DNA of 57,273 bases. Origin: Candidatus Bathyarchaeia archaeon. GTDB lineage: Archaea; Thermoproteota; Bathyarchaeia; Bathyarchaeales; DTEX01. This document shows, one piece after another, positions 1 through 8,865 of this stretch; position 1 is the first letter of the stretch; each line of letters starts with the position of its first letter. The stretch covers positions 243,668 to 300,940 of the forward strand of contig JAVZNR010000001.1 of the NCBI GenBank assembly GCA_038882715.1, in the 5' to 3' direction. A program made the position numbers and the translations under genes. The notes beneath the pieces were generated by a model. It searched no databases. It was not told the origin of the DNA and saw only the letters and a program-made list of their open reading frames with translations.

Positions 1-858
1 GACCACATTCTCAAAGAGGTGGAGGTTAATCTAAGGGCTGGGAGGCAGCCTTTGCTCCACGCTGAGGATATTTTAAGGTATAAGGCAAAGGGCTTGGAGA
101 TCAATAAGCAGGCAGTAGCCGAGTTGTTCCGTGAAGTTAAGAATTATCCGGGCGTTAAAAGTGTCGGGATAAGCCACTTTGCTTTAGCATCGGTCGTAAG
201 TGCGCCTGACCTGATCGAGGAGATATCGAATATTTTGAACCTCAACGGCAGGAACTGGTTGAGCGGTCAAACTGGGATCGAGACCGGGAGTCCTAGGATC
301 ATGGACATTCATATGAGGGGTAAATGTAAACCCTATTCGCCTAATGACTGGCCGGACATCGTTGTTAGAGCGTTTGAGATTTTAAATGAGAATAATTGGG
401 TTCCATGCGCCACGCTCATTTTAGGTCTTCCGGGCGAGGAGGAGAAAGACGTTGAGCTAACCATATCGCTGGTCGCTAGGCTTAGGCCCTTTAAGAGCAT
501 AATTGTTCCGCTGTTCTTTGTGTCCATGGGTGGCTTAAAGGATAGAACTAAATCGTTTACAATAGACGATTTAACGCCTAAGCACGCGGAGTTAATCTTC
601 AGGTGCTGGAAGCATAATTTCGAATGGATGAAAGCCATATTTAATGAGTGGAGTGAGAGAAGCATAAGAAGCAGGGTTATTAGGAAAGGCCTGAAAATAA
701 TTGTCTCCTACGGGATTAAGCAGGTTCTGAAATACATGGATATTTGTGAAAGGGACTATAATTACGATTTGAGGGCGATGATAAAAGATTTTAGGAGCGG
801 CAGCCTAAAGGCGGAAGAACCTCTTCCAATTCGAATACTCAGACCGATCATTAAGTAA
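1..858 (+). CDS. Radical SAM protein, C-terminal part (5' end outside the window)
   Basis: The frame is open from the first base, so the gene starts upstream. What remains is the C-terminal two thirds of a radical SAM TIM barrel. Around residues 85-105 of the visible part is a GIETGSPRIM segment, and later a LGLPGEEEKDV segment. Both are typical of the MiaB/B12-type radical SAM (Elp3-like fold) proteins, where they lie in the later strands of the barrel. The CxxxCxxC cluster motif would be in the missing part. The last ~80 residues are a helical tail without a known domain. A cobalamin-binding domain may lie upstream, as in B12-dependent radical SAM methyltransferases, but this cannot be seen. 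The family is fairly sure; the substrate is unknown. Confidence 0.75.
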   Translation, partial: DHILKEVEVNLRAGRQPLLHAEDILRYKAKGLEINKQAVAELFREVKNYPGVKSVGISHFALASVVSAPDLIEEISNILNLNGRNWLSGQTGIETGSPRIMDIHMRGKCKPYSPNDWPDIVVRAFEILNENNWVPCATLILGLPGEEEKDVELTISLVARLRPFKSIIVPLFFVSMGGLKDRTKSFTIDDLTPKHAELIFRCWKHNFEWMKAIFNEWSERSIRSRVIRKGLKIIVSYGIKQVLKYMDICERDYNYDLRAMIKDFRSGSLKAEEPLPIRILRPIIK

Positions 859-945
859 TTAACTAGAAGTATAAGTGGCGAAATAGCCTCTCGCTTAATA
901 ATAAGTTTTTAACGTTAAATTATGATTTTGTAGCGAGGAGCGTAC

Positions 946-1914
946 GTGAAATTGAGAAGGATTGGCGTTGTGACGGCTGGCGGCGATGCCCCCGGCATGA
1001 ACGCCGCTATACGCGCAATTGTCCGCTCAGCAGTATACAGTGGCCTAGAGGTCGTGGGGATTGAGAGGGGTTACGCGGGGCTTCTGGAGGGCAGATACCG
1101 TTTCCTAGATAGGCGGTCGGTTAGCGGAATAATAAATCTGGGCGGAACAATACTTAGAACAATACGCTGCGAGGAGATCAAGACGGATGAGGGCATAGAG
1201 CGGGCCGCCGAATTCCTAAAGAGTATTGGGGTTGACGGCCTTGTTGTGATTGGTGGCGACGGGACTTTTAGGGGCGCGAGTAGGCTTTATAGGGCTAGCG
1301 GCATATCCATGATTGGTGTTCCGGCAACAATAGATAACGACGTAGCGGGAACCGATACAACGATAGGCTTCGACACGGCGATGAACACGGCGCTGGACGC
1401 AATAGATAGGATAAGGGATACGGCGACGTCCCACGAGAGAATATTTATAGTTGAGGTTATGGGTAGGCGGAGGGGTTTCCTAGCCCTAGAGGTTGGCTTA
1501 GCTGGTGGCGCGGAAATAATTCTCATACCTGAGATCAAAGTGGATCTGGAGAAAATATGCGGTAGAATAAAACGTGACAGAGAGGAGGGGAAAACCTCTG
1601 AGATAATTATTATGGCTGAGGGGGCTGGAGACAGCCGCCAAATAACAGATTACATTGCTAGGGAGACGGGGCAGAATGTGAGGTTGGCGGTTTTAGGCCA
1701 TATCCAGAGGGGCGGTGCTCCAACCGCTAGGAGCCGAATATTGGCGTGCGAGTTTGGGCATAAAGCCGTTGAACTGCTGCTTACCGGGGAGCCTAAGAGG
1801 ATGGTTGGCGTAAAAGGCGGCGAAATAATATCTGTCGACTTAGACTACTCGTGGATGGTTGAGAAAGAGATAGATCTAAGCCGATATAGGCTAGCGGAGA
1901 TACTCTCCCTTTAA
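946..1914 (+). CDS. pfkA: ATP-type 6-phosphofructokinase
   Basis: Phosphorylates fructose 6-phosphate to fructose 1,6-bisphosphate in the cytoplasm. It is a 322-residue PFK-A family protein, close to the usual ~320 residues. GGDAPGMN lies at 12-19, GGDGT at 103-107, the catalytic TIDND at 128-132 and the sugar-phosphate-binding EVMGR at 170-174. The Gly after GGD (GGDG rather than GGDD) is the residue found in ATP-dependent enzymes, and an Ala precedes TIDND where PPi-dependent enzymes have Lys. ATP use is therefore likely but inferred. Many archaea use ADP-dependent kinases instead, so a PFK-A enzyme is notable. The GTG start follows a GAGGAG motif about 7 bases upstream. The gene stands alone and converges with the following minus-strand gene. 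Confidence 0.92.
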   Translation: MKLRRIGVVTAGGDAPGMNAAIRAIVRSAVYSGLEVVGIERGYAGLLEGRYRFLDRRSVSGIINLGGTILRTIRCEEIKTDEGIERAAEFLKSIGVDGLVVIGGDGTFRGASRLYRASGISMIGVPATIDNDVAGTDTTIGFDTAMNTALDAIDRIRDTATSHERIFIVEVMGRRRGFLALEVGLAGGAEIILIPEIKVDLEKICGRIKRDREEGKTSEIIIMAEGAGDSRQITDYIARETGQNVRLAVLGHIQRGGAPTARSRILACEFGHKAVELLLTGEPKRMVGVKGGEIISVDLDYSWMVEKEIDLSRYRLAEILSL

Positions 1915-1948
1915 GACGGCGAGCATCATTGTTTTCCACTCTACGTTA

Positions 1949-3040
1949 TTACGTTATAAAGTTAGTTAACCCAGCCTCTTTAGCCAGCTCTATCGCCCGC
2001 TCCATCTCTTTAACCGTTAATCTCCTACGTAGTTCAGGTACTTCATATGCCCTCCACTCAGGCCTGTACTGAAACATGACGTTAGTCCTCGTACTTCTGC
2101 CTAGGTTATCCGCAATCCACTTTAAAATGTGCTTGGTGCAGCATTCCAAATGGTTTGGTAGAACAAGAACCCTAATTATGAGCTCGCCGTATTTGCCGCC
2201 GTAAAGATGGTTTCTTGTGCAGACATCCCAGTAGTTAGGCGCGTCTGAGATCCTCTTAGCGCATTCAAAGGGCCCGTACTTGAAGTCGAGCAGATAGACG
2301 TCGACGAAGCCGGCGAGCAACCTCGCGGTCTCCTCGCTATAATAGGAGTTTGAGTTCCAGACAACAGGGATATTAACGTTCACGTGCTTAAATGTTTCAA
2401 GCCACTGCTCAAGCCAAGGAGTAGGCTCACCGCCAACCAGATTGGCATTTCTGCAGCCGCTCCTACGCAACCCCTCAACAGCCGAAGCTAAACGCCTAGG
2501 AGAATAAACCTCCCCGCTCTCGAACCACTGGGATATGGTCCAGTTCTGGCAGTGTAGGCATCTTATTGTGCATCCCATTGTGAATATCGTTCCGGATGGT
2601 ACGAGCTCCGGCTCCTCGCCTATATGCTCAAAGATGGAGGAGACCCTTATCTCTGTTCCACATCTGCAGTAGCCTAATTCGCCCTTTAACCGGTTTACGC
2701 CGCATTTTCTATTGCAGAGGTGGCAGCGCTCAAGAATCTTTTTTGCGATGGTTATCTTTAGGTCTAGATAGGATTTTTCCGGGGTGTCCATATCCTCTAG
2801 GCTTCTTCTCCCAGAATCCATCTCGTCTTGAACTCTGTAGAATTCCTCGGTCAGCTTCTCATGCCTAGCCCATAAATCTTTAAGCGGCTCGTCTGCCTCG
2901 AATTCCGCTGGAAGCCTCTTGGCTATCATGAATTTTGCCGGCTTCTCATCGCCCATAACAGCGAAGTATCTTGCTAGGCTGGATCTAGCCTTCTCATCGC
3001 TTAAGACTTCTATGGCGTCTCTCCTAAAGATGCGCCACAT
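1949..3040 (-). CDS. PflX-like radical SAM protein (pyruvate-formate-lyase-activase family)
   Basis: A 363-residue protein with two cysteine clusters. The first (C106, C109, C113, C125, C127, in a CHLCNRKCGVNR context) is a hallmark of the PflX group. The second is the radical SAM motif CxxxCxxC at C157, C161 and C164, followed by the aromatic-rich CQNWTISQW typical of these proteins. The barrel contains GGEPTPW near residue 204, matching the GGE SAM-binding motif. Such proteins resemble activases of glycyl-radical enzymes, but no glycyl-radical enzyme is nearby and the substrate is unknown. The N-terminal ~95 residues are a helical extension. It diverges from the nitroreductase gene, with about 100 bases between them. 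Confidence 0.85.
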   Translation of the reverse strand: MWRIFRRDAIEVLSDEKARSSLARYFAVMGDEKPAKFMIAKRLPAEFEADEPLKDLWARHEKLTEEFYRVQDEMDSGRRSLEDMDTPEKSYLDLKITIAKKILERCHLCNRKCGVNRLKGELGYCRCGTEIRVSSIFEHIGEEPELVPSGTIFTMGCTIRCLHCQNWTISQWFESGEVYSPRRLASAVEGLRRSGCRNANLVGGEPTPWLEQWLETFKHVNVNIPVVWNSNSYYSEETARLLAGFVDVYLLDFKYGPFECAKRISDAPNYWDVCTRNHLYGGKYGELIIRVLVLPNHLECCTKHILKWIADNLGRSTRTNVMFQYRPEWRAYEVPELRRRLTVKEMERAIELAKEAGLTNFIT

Positions 3041-3166
3041 GGCTCTCCAAGAAAGAATTTCTGGCGGGAGACTATTAAGGGTAACGCGGCAGATTCAGCC
3101 GATTAACATGTTTATATCGTTGAGAGGAAAGAATTATTCCTGGTGAATAATTTTTGGGAGGCTTAC

Positions 3167-3985
3167 ATGTTGGCTAAGTTATCCGGCAAGGTTGTTTGGG
3201 CATTTTCAATAGTTTTGGCAGTCTCCATCCTAGTATATGTGTGGTATATTGCTGTCCCTACTCCGCCAAAGGAGCCGAAGACGACGGCTGACATGCCGGT
3301 GCTGCTCGACGAAAAGGTTCTCCTGCCATTACCGCGTAAGATTAGCGAATTAACGGTTGAGGAGGCTATCCTCCTAAGGAGAAGCATTAGAGAGTATACT
3401 GATGAACCGGTTGACTTAAACAGCTTAGCTATGATACTGTGGGCCGCATACGGCGTAACCGAGCCTAAATGGGGTTTAAGGGCGGCTCCCAGCGCTGGAG
3501 CCACATACCCCCTAGAAATCTATGTTGTGGTAGGTGTGAGAGGCGTGAGGTCTGTGGAGGGTTTTCTCGGGGAAGGGGTTTACAAATATGAGCCGCGCAG
3601 CCACACTCTACTGTTGGTTAAGAGAGGCGACTATCGAGAGAAGCTTATGGAGGCAGCTCTGGGCCAAAGCTGGGTTAGGGAAGTCCCATTAAGTATTGTT
3701 ATTTGCGCTGTTTTCGAGAGGACAACAAGTATTTATGGAAAGAGGGGCGGAGTTAGATATGTTCCAATGGAGGCTGGACACGCTGGACAAAACATTTATC
3801 TTATGGTCACAGCCCTAAAGTACGGCGCCGTGGTTGTCGGAGCCTTTCAAGACGACCTTGTGGCCAAAACTATCGACGCTAAACCAGAAGAGAAACCATT
3901 GTATATAGTTCCCATAGGGGTTCCGAGAAGCCCGCCTAAAACATCCTTCGAGGACGTATGGGAATATATTACAAGTAGGAGATGA
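3167..3985 (+). CDS. Membrane-anchored SagB/ThcOx-type nitroreductase
   Basis: FMN-dependent oxidoreductase of the nitroreductase superfamily. The ATG at 3167 is preferred because GGGAGG lies 5 bases upstream; an in-frame GTG at 3143 would add eight residues. The N-terminus has one hydrophobic segment (about residues 9-28) followed by a Pro-rich linker, so the enzyme is probably tethered outside the membrane. The domain starts with the flavin-binding RRSIREY segment and contains APSAGATYPLE, the signature shared with SagB/ThcOx oxidases, and a PMEAGHAGQNIYL segment near residue 205. SagB relatives oxidise azolines in peptides, but many family members work in other pathways. No precursor peptide or YcaO gene is adjacent. 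The substrate is unknown. Confidence 0.85.
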   Translation: MLAKLSGKVVWAFSIVLAVSILVYVWYIAVPTPPKEPKTTADMPVLLDEKVLLPLPRKISELTVEEAILLRRSIREYTDEPVDLNSLAMILWAAYGVTEPKWGLRAAPSAGATYPLEIYVVVGVRGVRSVEGFLGEGVYKYEPRSHTLLLVKRGDYREKLMEAALGQSWVREVPLSIVICAVFERTTSIYGKRGGVRYVPMEAGHAGQNIYLMVTALKYGAVVVGAFQDDLVAKTIDAKPEEKPLYIVPIGVPRSPPKTSFEDVWEYITSRR

Positions 3986-3991
3986 AAGCGT

Positions 3992-4327
3992 ATGAGTAGG
4001 AGGGCAACGCTGGTAAGAGTATCCATGTTAATGGTTGAGTTCACATCGCTACCATTAATAGTGTTAGCTTCAATATACTTGCTAAGCGGGTATCAAATGT
4101 TAAATCCGGAAATAAGAGTGATCCCTGAACCCGGAAAAATTCACACCGATAAGATTCTAAGAGCTCTGACAATAGTCCTCACATATCTGCACACCTTAGG
4201 CGGCATAATTATTGTAGTTGAGAGACGCTTAAGAGAAGAGTCTCAAAGAAGGGTTATCGGGGCAGCGATGATCACCGCGTTAACTACGCTGCTGATCTTC
4301 CTCTTACTCGTTGAGGCAACGTTATGA
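3992..4327 (+). CDS. Small membrane protein next to the nitroreductase
   Basis: A 111-residue protein that begins 6 bases after the nitroreductase stop, so the two are probably co-transcribed and coupled. Hydrophobic stretches lie at about residues 10-32, 58-78 and 87-108, predicting three transmembrane helices, with a basic segment (RRLREESQRR) between the second and third. The layout is reminiscent of a small membrane electron-transfer partner, but no heme-binding or quinone-binding motif is obvious. I do not recognise the family. Confidence 0.65.
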   Translation: MSRRATLVRVSMLMVEFTSLPLIVLASIYLLSGYQMLNPEIRVIPEPGKIHTDKILRALTIVLTYLHTLGGIIIVVERRLREESQRRVIGAAMITALTTLLIFLLLVEATL

Positions 4328-4429
4328 AGAATACGGACGCAGTTACTGAAGAACATTAAGAACCCGATATATCTAGAGAGGAAGGTTACGTTACCGTCAA
4401 AACCAGATGTAAAATGTATGGCGAAAATA

Positions 4430-5743
4430 TTATGGGTAGACTCTGTTTATTAGTCTTGGGAACGCTATGGCATCTCTTATATGGCTTAGCTTACATATCC
4501 ACATAACTGTTCTCTCAACACCGAGCCCGAAGCCAGCATGCGGAACCGAGCCCCAACGCCTCAAGTCTATATACCACTCATAATCGTTTGGGTTTAAATT
4601 GTTCTCCCGTATTCTCTCCAACAGCTCATTTTCATCGTCGATACGCTGCCCCCCTCCAGTTATCTCGCCATAGCCCTCGGGCGCAAGCAGATCAGCGGAC
4701 AAGGTTACTTCAGGCTTCTTTGGATCAGGCTTATGGTAGAAGGCTTTTGCCTTCCTCGGATAATGCGTCACGAAGAATAGTTTATCAAACTTTAGGGCTA
4801 AACGTTTCTCCTCAATCCAGCCTAGATCGTCGCCCCACTTGATATTTACGCCATCTCTATTTAGTATTTCAATGGCTTCGTCGTAAGTTATTCTCTGAAA
4901 GGGCGGATCAACCATCTTTAGGAGTTCGTCTCGCGGTCTGCCGAGAGCCTCCAGATCCCTGACAGCGGACGGGTTTTCACACAACCTGCGAATTATATGA
5001 GCCAACATATCTTCTTCAATCTTCATTACTCCCTCTAAATCGCACCATGGGACCTCAACCTCAAGGTGCCAGAACTCCGTCAGATGGCGCCTAGTTTTAG
5101 ATTTCTCGGCCCTGAATGAAGGCGCAACAGTATATATTTTTCCTAGGCTAGCTATCGCGGCTTCAGCGTAAAGCTGCCAGCTCTGCGTTAAATAAGCCAC
5201 TTTATCGAAATATTTTACGCTGAACAATGTTGCTCCGCCCTCACATGCGGCTGTTATAAGCGTCGGCGCATGGAACTCGGTAAACCCATTCTCATTCAAC
5301 CATTCTCTGGCAGCCTTAAGCAGCTCAGCCCTTATGCGTAGAATCCTCTGCATCTTTTGGCTTCTAATCCATAAATGCCTATTATCTAGTAGGAAATCTG
5401 GCCCATGATACTTCTTCGCTATCGGAAAACCCTCCTTCGCCCTGTGAATAATTCTTAGGCTAGAGGCCTGCAGCTCATATCCTCCCGGGGCTCTATGATC
5501 CTCTTTAACAACCCCAGTCAACTCGAGTGTTGACTCTAAAGCGAGTTTTTTCGTCTCCTCAAAGGTTGTCTCATCAATTTTATCCTTCTTGACTGTGCAT
5601 TGAATAACCCCTGTTCCATCTCTAATTAGGAGGAAATGTATTCCGCCGCTTGAACGCTTGTTGTGAAGCCAGCCTCTAATAAGCACCTCTTCATTAACGT
5701 GTTTTCCTGAAAGTATATCTGACACGTAAGCTATCTTTGGCAT
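4430..5743 (-). CDS. asnS: Asparaginyl-tRNA synthetase
   Basis: Charges tRNA-Asn with asparagine; class II synthetase of 437 residues, the usual archaeal length. An N-terminal OB-fold anticodon-binding domain (about 1-100) is followed by the catalytic core. Motif 2 is the FRAEKSKTRRHLTEFWHLE region. The later part has THYPRKAKAFYHKPDP and the GEITGGGQR segment, and motif 3 (GFGLGVERTVMW) is near the C-terminus. The HYP/FYHKPDP block and the CEGGATLF segment favour AsnRS over AspRS. A direct asparaginylation route therefore exists in this organism, and the window also carries a tRNA-Asn gene at about 33.95 kb. It diverges from the UroD-like gene. Confidence 0.93.
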   Translation of the reverse strand: MPKIAYVSDILSGKHVNEEVLIRGWLHNKRSSGGIHFLLIRDGTGVIQCTVKKDKIDETTFEETKKLALESTLELTGVVKEDHRAPGGYELQASSLRIIHRAKEGFPIAKKYHGPDFLLDNRHLWIRSQKMQRILRIRAELLKAAREWLNENGFTEFHAPTLITAACEGGATLFSVKYFDKVAYLTQSWQLYAEAAIASLGKIYTVAPSFRAEKSKTRRHLTEFWHLEVEVPWCDLEGVMKIEEDMLAHIIRRLCENPSAVRDLEALGRPRDELLKMVDPPFQRITYDEAIEILNRDGVNIKWGDDLGWIEEKRLALKFDKLFFVTHYPRKAKAFYHKPDPKKPEVTLSADLLAPEGYGEITGGGQRIDDENELLERIRENNLNPNDYEWYIDLRRWGSVPHAGFGLGVERTVMWICKLSHIRDAIAFPRLINRVYP

Positions 5744-5896
5744 ATTAACCCTCTTGAATCCGAGTCAAATCTTCACTTGAGAGAAGATAATCGAGCAAAA
5801 ATATTAACGTTTTTACCTAAACCTATGTGAAATATCAGTTAAGGCGTCGCGTTTTCCTAAAAGCACTTAAAGGCTCTAGGGGATAAGAAGATAAAT

Positions 5897-6859
5897 ATGG
5901 TTAATCCGAAAGAAAATCTTCTTCGAGCAATCTGCTGTGAGGAACCAGAATACGTTCCGAGAACCAGTGAGAACATCATGCTAGTATTCCAGTTTAGAGA
6001 CAACTTTAGAATGGAGAGCTGGATTGATAAATGGGGGGTTCGCTGGGAAGCTGCACGCCGAGATATGGTTCCTTTCCCTAAGGGAAACCCGCTGCCAAGT
6101 CTAGATAAATTGGATGAATACGAGTTTCCTAATCCATGGGAGTTAGGGTTCACGTGCGAAGACGAGGCTTACCTACGTAGCATTGATAGAAGCAGCCACC
6201 TAGTTCTCGGCGGTTTAACCTACTTCATGTTTGAGAGAGCTTGGGCTTTAATGGGCATGGAGAACTTCTTTAAATCGTTTTTCACCCATCCCAAGGAGAT
6301 GAAGCGACTGCTGCATGAGATCGCTAACTTCAATATCGGCGTTTTTAGGCGGTATCTTGAGCTAGGTTTAGACGGGGTTTCCATATCCGAGGATCTAGGG
6401 CACCAGAGGGGGCTGATGATTTCGCCTAAAATATTCAGAGAGTTCTTTTTACCGGAATACAAGAGATGCTTCGAAGAACTGGTTAGGGAGGGAAAGATAG
6501 TGGAATTTCATTCCTGCGGCTGCATACAAGATATTATCGACGATCTAATAGGTGTGGGGATCACGATTCTAAATCCTGTTCAAGCAAGGGCAAATGACCT
6601 ACTAGTCGTCAAAGATAAGTGTAATGGAAGAATCGCGTTAAAGGGAGGAGTGGACTCCCACTTATTAATGTTGGGGCCGATAGACGAGATTAGGGGAGAG
6701 GTTAAAAGGGTCATAAATATTTTAGCGCCGGGCGGAGGATACATAATAGGCCCGGATCAGTCGATGCCATTTCCGACGGATCACGTTGAAGCCTTATGGG
6801 CTACCGCTAAATCCTATGGTAAATATCCCTTAAGCGTCAAGTTTAGGGTAAATACATAA
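5897..6859 (+). CDS. Uroporphyrinogen decarboxylase-like (corrinoid) methyltransferase
   Basis: A 320-residue protein of the UroD/MtaA/CmuA superfamily. The C-terminal half has FHSCGC, matching the HxCG zinc/thiol-activating motif of methylcobamide:thiol methyltransferases, and ends with a GGGYIIGPDQSMPFPTD region like the family. True heme-pathway UroD would have Arg-rich substrate residues near its N-terminus, which are not seen here. A role in moving methyl groups between corrinoid and thiol or pterin carriers is therefore more likely than decarboxylation. No corrinoid protein gene is adjacent. A second, divergent member lies at 45.8-46.8 kb. The precise substrate is unknown. Confidence 0.8.
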   Translation: MVNPKENLLRAICCEEPEYVPRTSENIMLVFQFRDNFRMESWIDKWGVRWEAARRDMVPFPKGNPLPSLDKLDEYEFPNPWELGFTCEDEAYLRSIDRSSHLVLGGLTYFMFERAWALMGMENFFKSFFTHPKEMKRLLHEIANFNIGVFRRYLELGLDGVSISEDLGHQRGLMISPKIFREFFLPEYKRCFEELVREGKIVEFHSCGCIQDIIDDLIGVGITILNPVQARANDLLVVKDKCNGRIALKGGVDSHLLMLGPIDEIRGEVKRVINILAPGGGYIIGPDQSMPFPTDHVEALWATAKSYGKYPLSVKFRVNT

Positions 6860-6867
6860 TGTTGCCT

Positions 6868-8325
6868 TTAAGCGGACGCCATCTTTTTCTCTCGGACTAC
6901 GCATAGTATTCTCCTCAGTATCTCCTCATCCGGCAGCACTCCGGGAGGCGGCTCAACAATCTTTTTTAGCGGTAACGGGACGTGATCCATACGATAGGTT
7001 GTGCCCTCGGCTTCGATGCCGACGAACGCGGATGGAATTACAACGTCAGCCATCAGGGCTGTTGTAGATAAGCACGGATCTATAACTATTAACGGGTTTT
7101 TAACAAGGTTTTCCACGGCTTTTCTCGGAAAACTCGAAACAGGGTCGGAGGCTATGACCAGCGCAGCGTCCACATCGTCCCTATATAAAACGTCTACAGC
7201 CGAGGTTTCGCCCGGATTATACCTTGGGTAGCCGTGCGAGAAGTCGACGGCGTAGGGGTACCCGGTCTGCCAGGTAAACACTATGTTGGCGCCGGTCACG
7301 TTGAAGTGCCCCCTCATTGGCATAATTAGGAACTTCGTGTATTTGTTTAGGTCTCTAGTGAGCTTTATTGCCGCCTCAATATTTCTAGATCTTCCCTCAC
7401 TCATGGTTAAACCTACGCCGAAGAAGAGTATGCCGAATCTAGCGTTAACCATTAGGTCGGCGAGCTCCTCAAGCCTCTCCACCGGAACCCCTGAAACCTC
7501 GTCTACATCTAGGTCTTCATCACGGATTAACGCTCTAAGCGCCTGAAGGACTTCGTAGTCTCCGTTAGGCTCAACCTTAATGAATATGTCGGCTAACTCA
7601 GCCGATCTGGTTCTTTGAACATCGACGACGACAAGCTTTCTTTCCTCAGGCGGAGGTAGAATCCACCTATCCTCCTCCTTAAATAGGCGTTCAGCAACCT
7701 CGCTCTTGAAGGCTAAGCTGGCGGCCCTATAGCGCTTCTTTCTAGCTGACTCAAAAACCAGCTTTGATAAGTATCGTTTCCACGCGCTTCTTTGGAAACG
7801 TCCTTCAGCTAAAGCGGTGTAGCGCTCTATGTGGCGTGGATGGGCGCTCCACGGGTTGCTGCCCCAATAAATAATTAGGTCAGCCCTATGGCGAATCTGC
7901 CCAAGCGTACATGCCGGTAATCCAACTTCCTGTACGGCTAGGATTGAAGGGCCGTGGCATACGGTTGTGGTGTTATCTATTATGCCGCCAACCTCCTCAG
8001 CCAGCTCTAAGCCAACCCTTATAGCCTCGCAGCTCGTGTTGCTCCAACCATAGAGAAGCGGGTATAGAGAGTTGGCAAGTATATCCGCCGCCCGCTCTAT
8101 AGCCTCATCCAGCGATGCCTCCGCGAGCTCGCCGTTCTTCCTTATGAGCGGCTTAGTGTTCCTATATCTACTATACTCTATGAACTTTGATGCTCCAAGG
8201 GCGCAGGCGTTTCTAACGTCGAAAACTTGATTATCTTTAACTATTATCTCCACATCGTCACAGCAGCATCCGCAAAATGGGCAAACAACCCCTGAAATAG
8301 TCTGCATAAAATCACTTCCACTCAT
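6868..8325 (-). CDS. fwdB: Formylmethanofuran dehydrogenase subunit B
   Basis: Catalytic molybdopterin/tungstopterin subunit that interconverts CO2 and formylmethanofuran. The N-terminus carries a 4Fe-4S motif (C15, C18, C22, C41). C123 in TTVCHGPS is at the position of the metal-ligating Cys/Sec. WGSNPWSAHPRH follows, then the VVVDVQRT nucleotide-binding strand. At 485 residues it is longer than the usual ~430. The excess is a basic, helical insert at about residues 180-228, between the HPRH segment and the next strand. Its start overlaps the fwdD stop by ATGA, so the two are translationally coupled. Subunits A and C are not in the window. Confidence 0.9.
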   Translation of the reverse strand: MSGSDFMQTISGVVCPFCGCCCDDVEIIVKDNQVFDVRNACALGASKFIEYSRYRNTKPLIRKNGELAEASLDEAIERAADILANSLYPLLYGWSNTSCEAIRVGLELAEEVGGIIDNTTTVCHGPSILAVQEVGLPACTLGQIRHRADLIIYWGSNPWSAHPRHIERYTALAEGRFQRSAWKRYLSKLVFESARKKRYRAASLAFKSEVAERLFKEEDRWILPPPEERKLVVVDVQRTRSAELADIFIKVEPNGDYEVLQALRALIRDEDLDVDEVSGVPVERLEELADLMVNARFGILFFGVGLTMSEGRSRNIEAAIKLTRDLNKYTKFLIMPMRGHFNVTGANIVFTWQTGYPYAVDFSHGYPRYNPGETSAVDVLYRDDVDAALVIASDPVSSFPRKAVENLVKNPLIVIDPCLSTTALMADVVIPSAFVGIEAEGTTYRMDHVPLPLKKIVEPPPGVLPDEEILRRILCVVREKKMASA

Positions 8326-8738
8326 TTCTTCTTATCACCGTAGGTTTTTAGGAGCAGATCCCTTATGCTCAAGGCCTGCTCATCCGTAGGTTCAACTTTA
8401 ACCTTAAAACCCTTAAGGGGCGGCATGCCGGTTCCATCGGTTTCAGAGGGCAGAATAATATTTATCCATGGGCCGAAGGGTATGAATACTGCGCCCGGGC
8501 TCCTTATCCTCTTAGATCTTCTAGCCTTAACCACAACTGAACCTACATTGGTTGCGATCTTAACATTGTCGCCATCATTAACGTTTAGGCTCCTCATGTC
8601 TTCAGGATGCATCTCGCATACAGCAACGTGCTCCATATACTCGTCGGAGAGCTTGGCGTGCTCCTTAGTGCAGCCCTGATCGATGGTTCGACCAGTTATA
8701 AGGGTTAGCTCCATACTCCAGTTCTCTCCAGCCTTCAT
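8322..8738 (-). CDS. fwdD: Formylmethanofuran dehydrogenase subunit D
   Basis: A 138-residue molybdopterin dinucleotide-binding beta-barrel subunit that completes the active-site pocket of FwdB. Typical features are the N-terminal LITGRTIDQG segment, the acidic LNVNDGDNVKI turn and the FIPFGPW segment with the downstream GTGMPPLKG loop. GGTGA lies a few bases upstream of the ATG. It is the first gene of the fwdD-fwdB pair and diverges from ftr, so the ~125-base gap should contain two promoters. Confidence 0.88.
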   Translation of the reverse strand: MKAGENWSMELTLITGRTIDQGCTKEHAKLSDEYMEHVAVCEMHPEDMRSLNVNDGDNVKIATNVGSVVVKARRSKRIRSPGAVFIPFGPWINIILPSETDGTGMPPLKGFKVKVEPTDEQALSIRDLLLKTYGDKKK

Positions 8739-8865
8739 TCACTCACCTATAGACTTTAATAAAGTAGTTTATCTCTCATTAAAAAACATTATAGGTTAAG
8801 AAGGATAAAATAAATAACCCTGAAGAGATCTAGAAGTTAACTAGTATCCGGCGTTTAGGAGTGAT

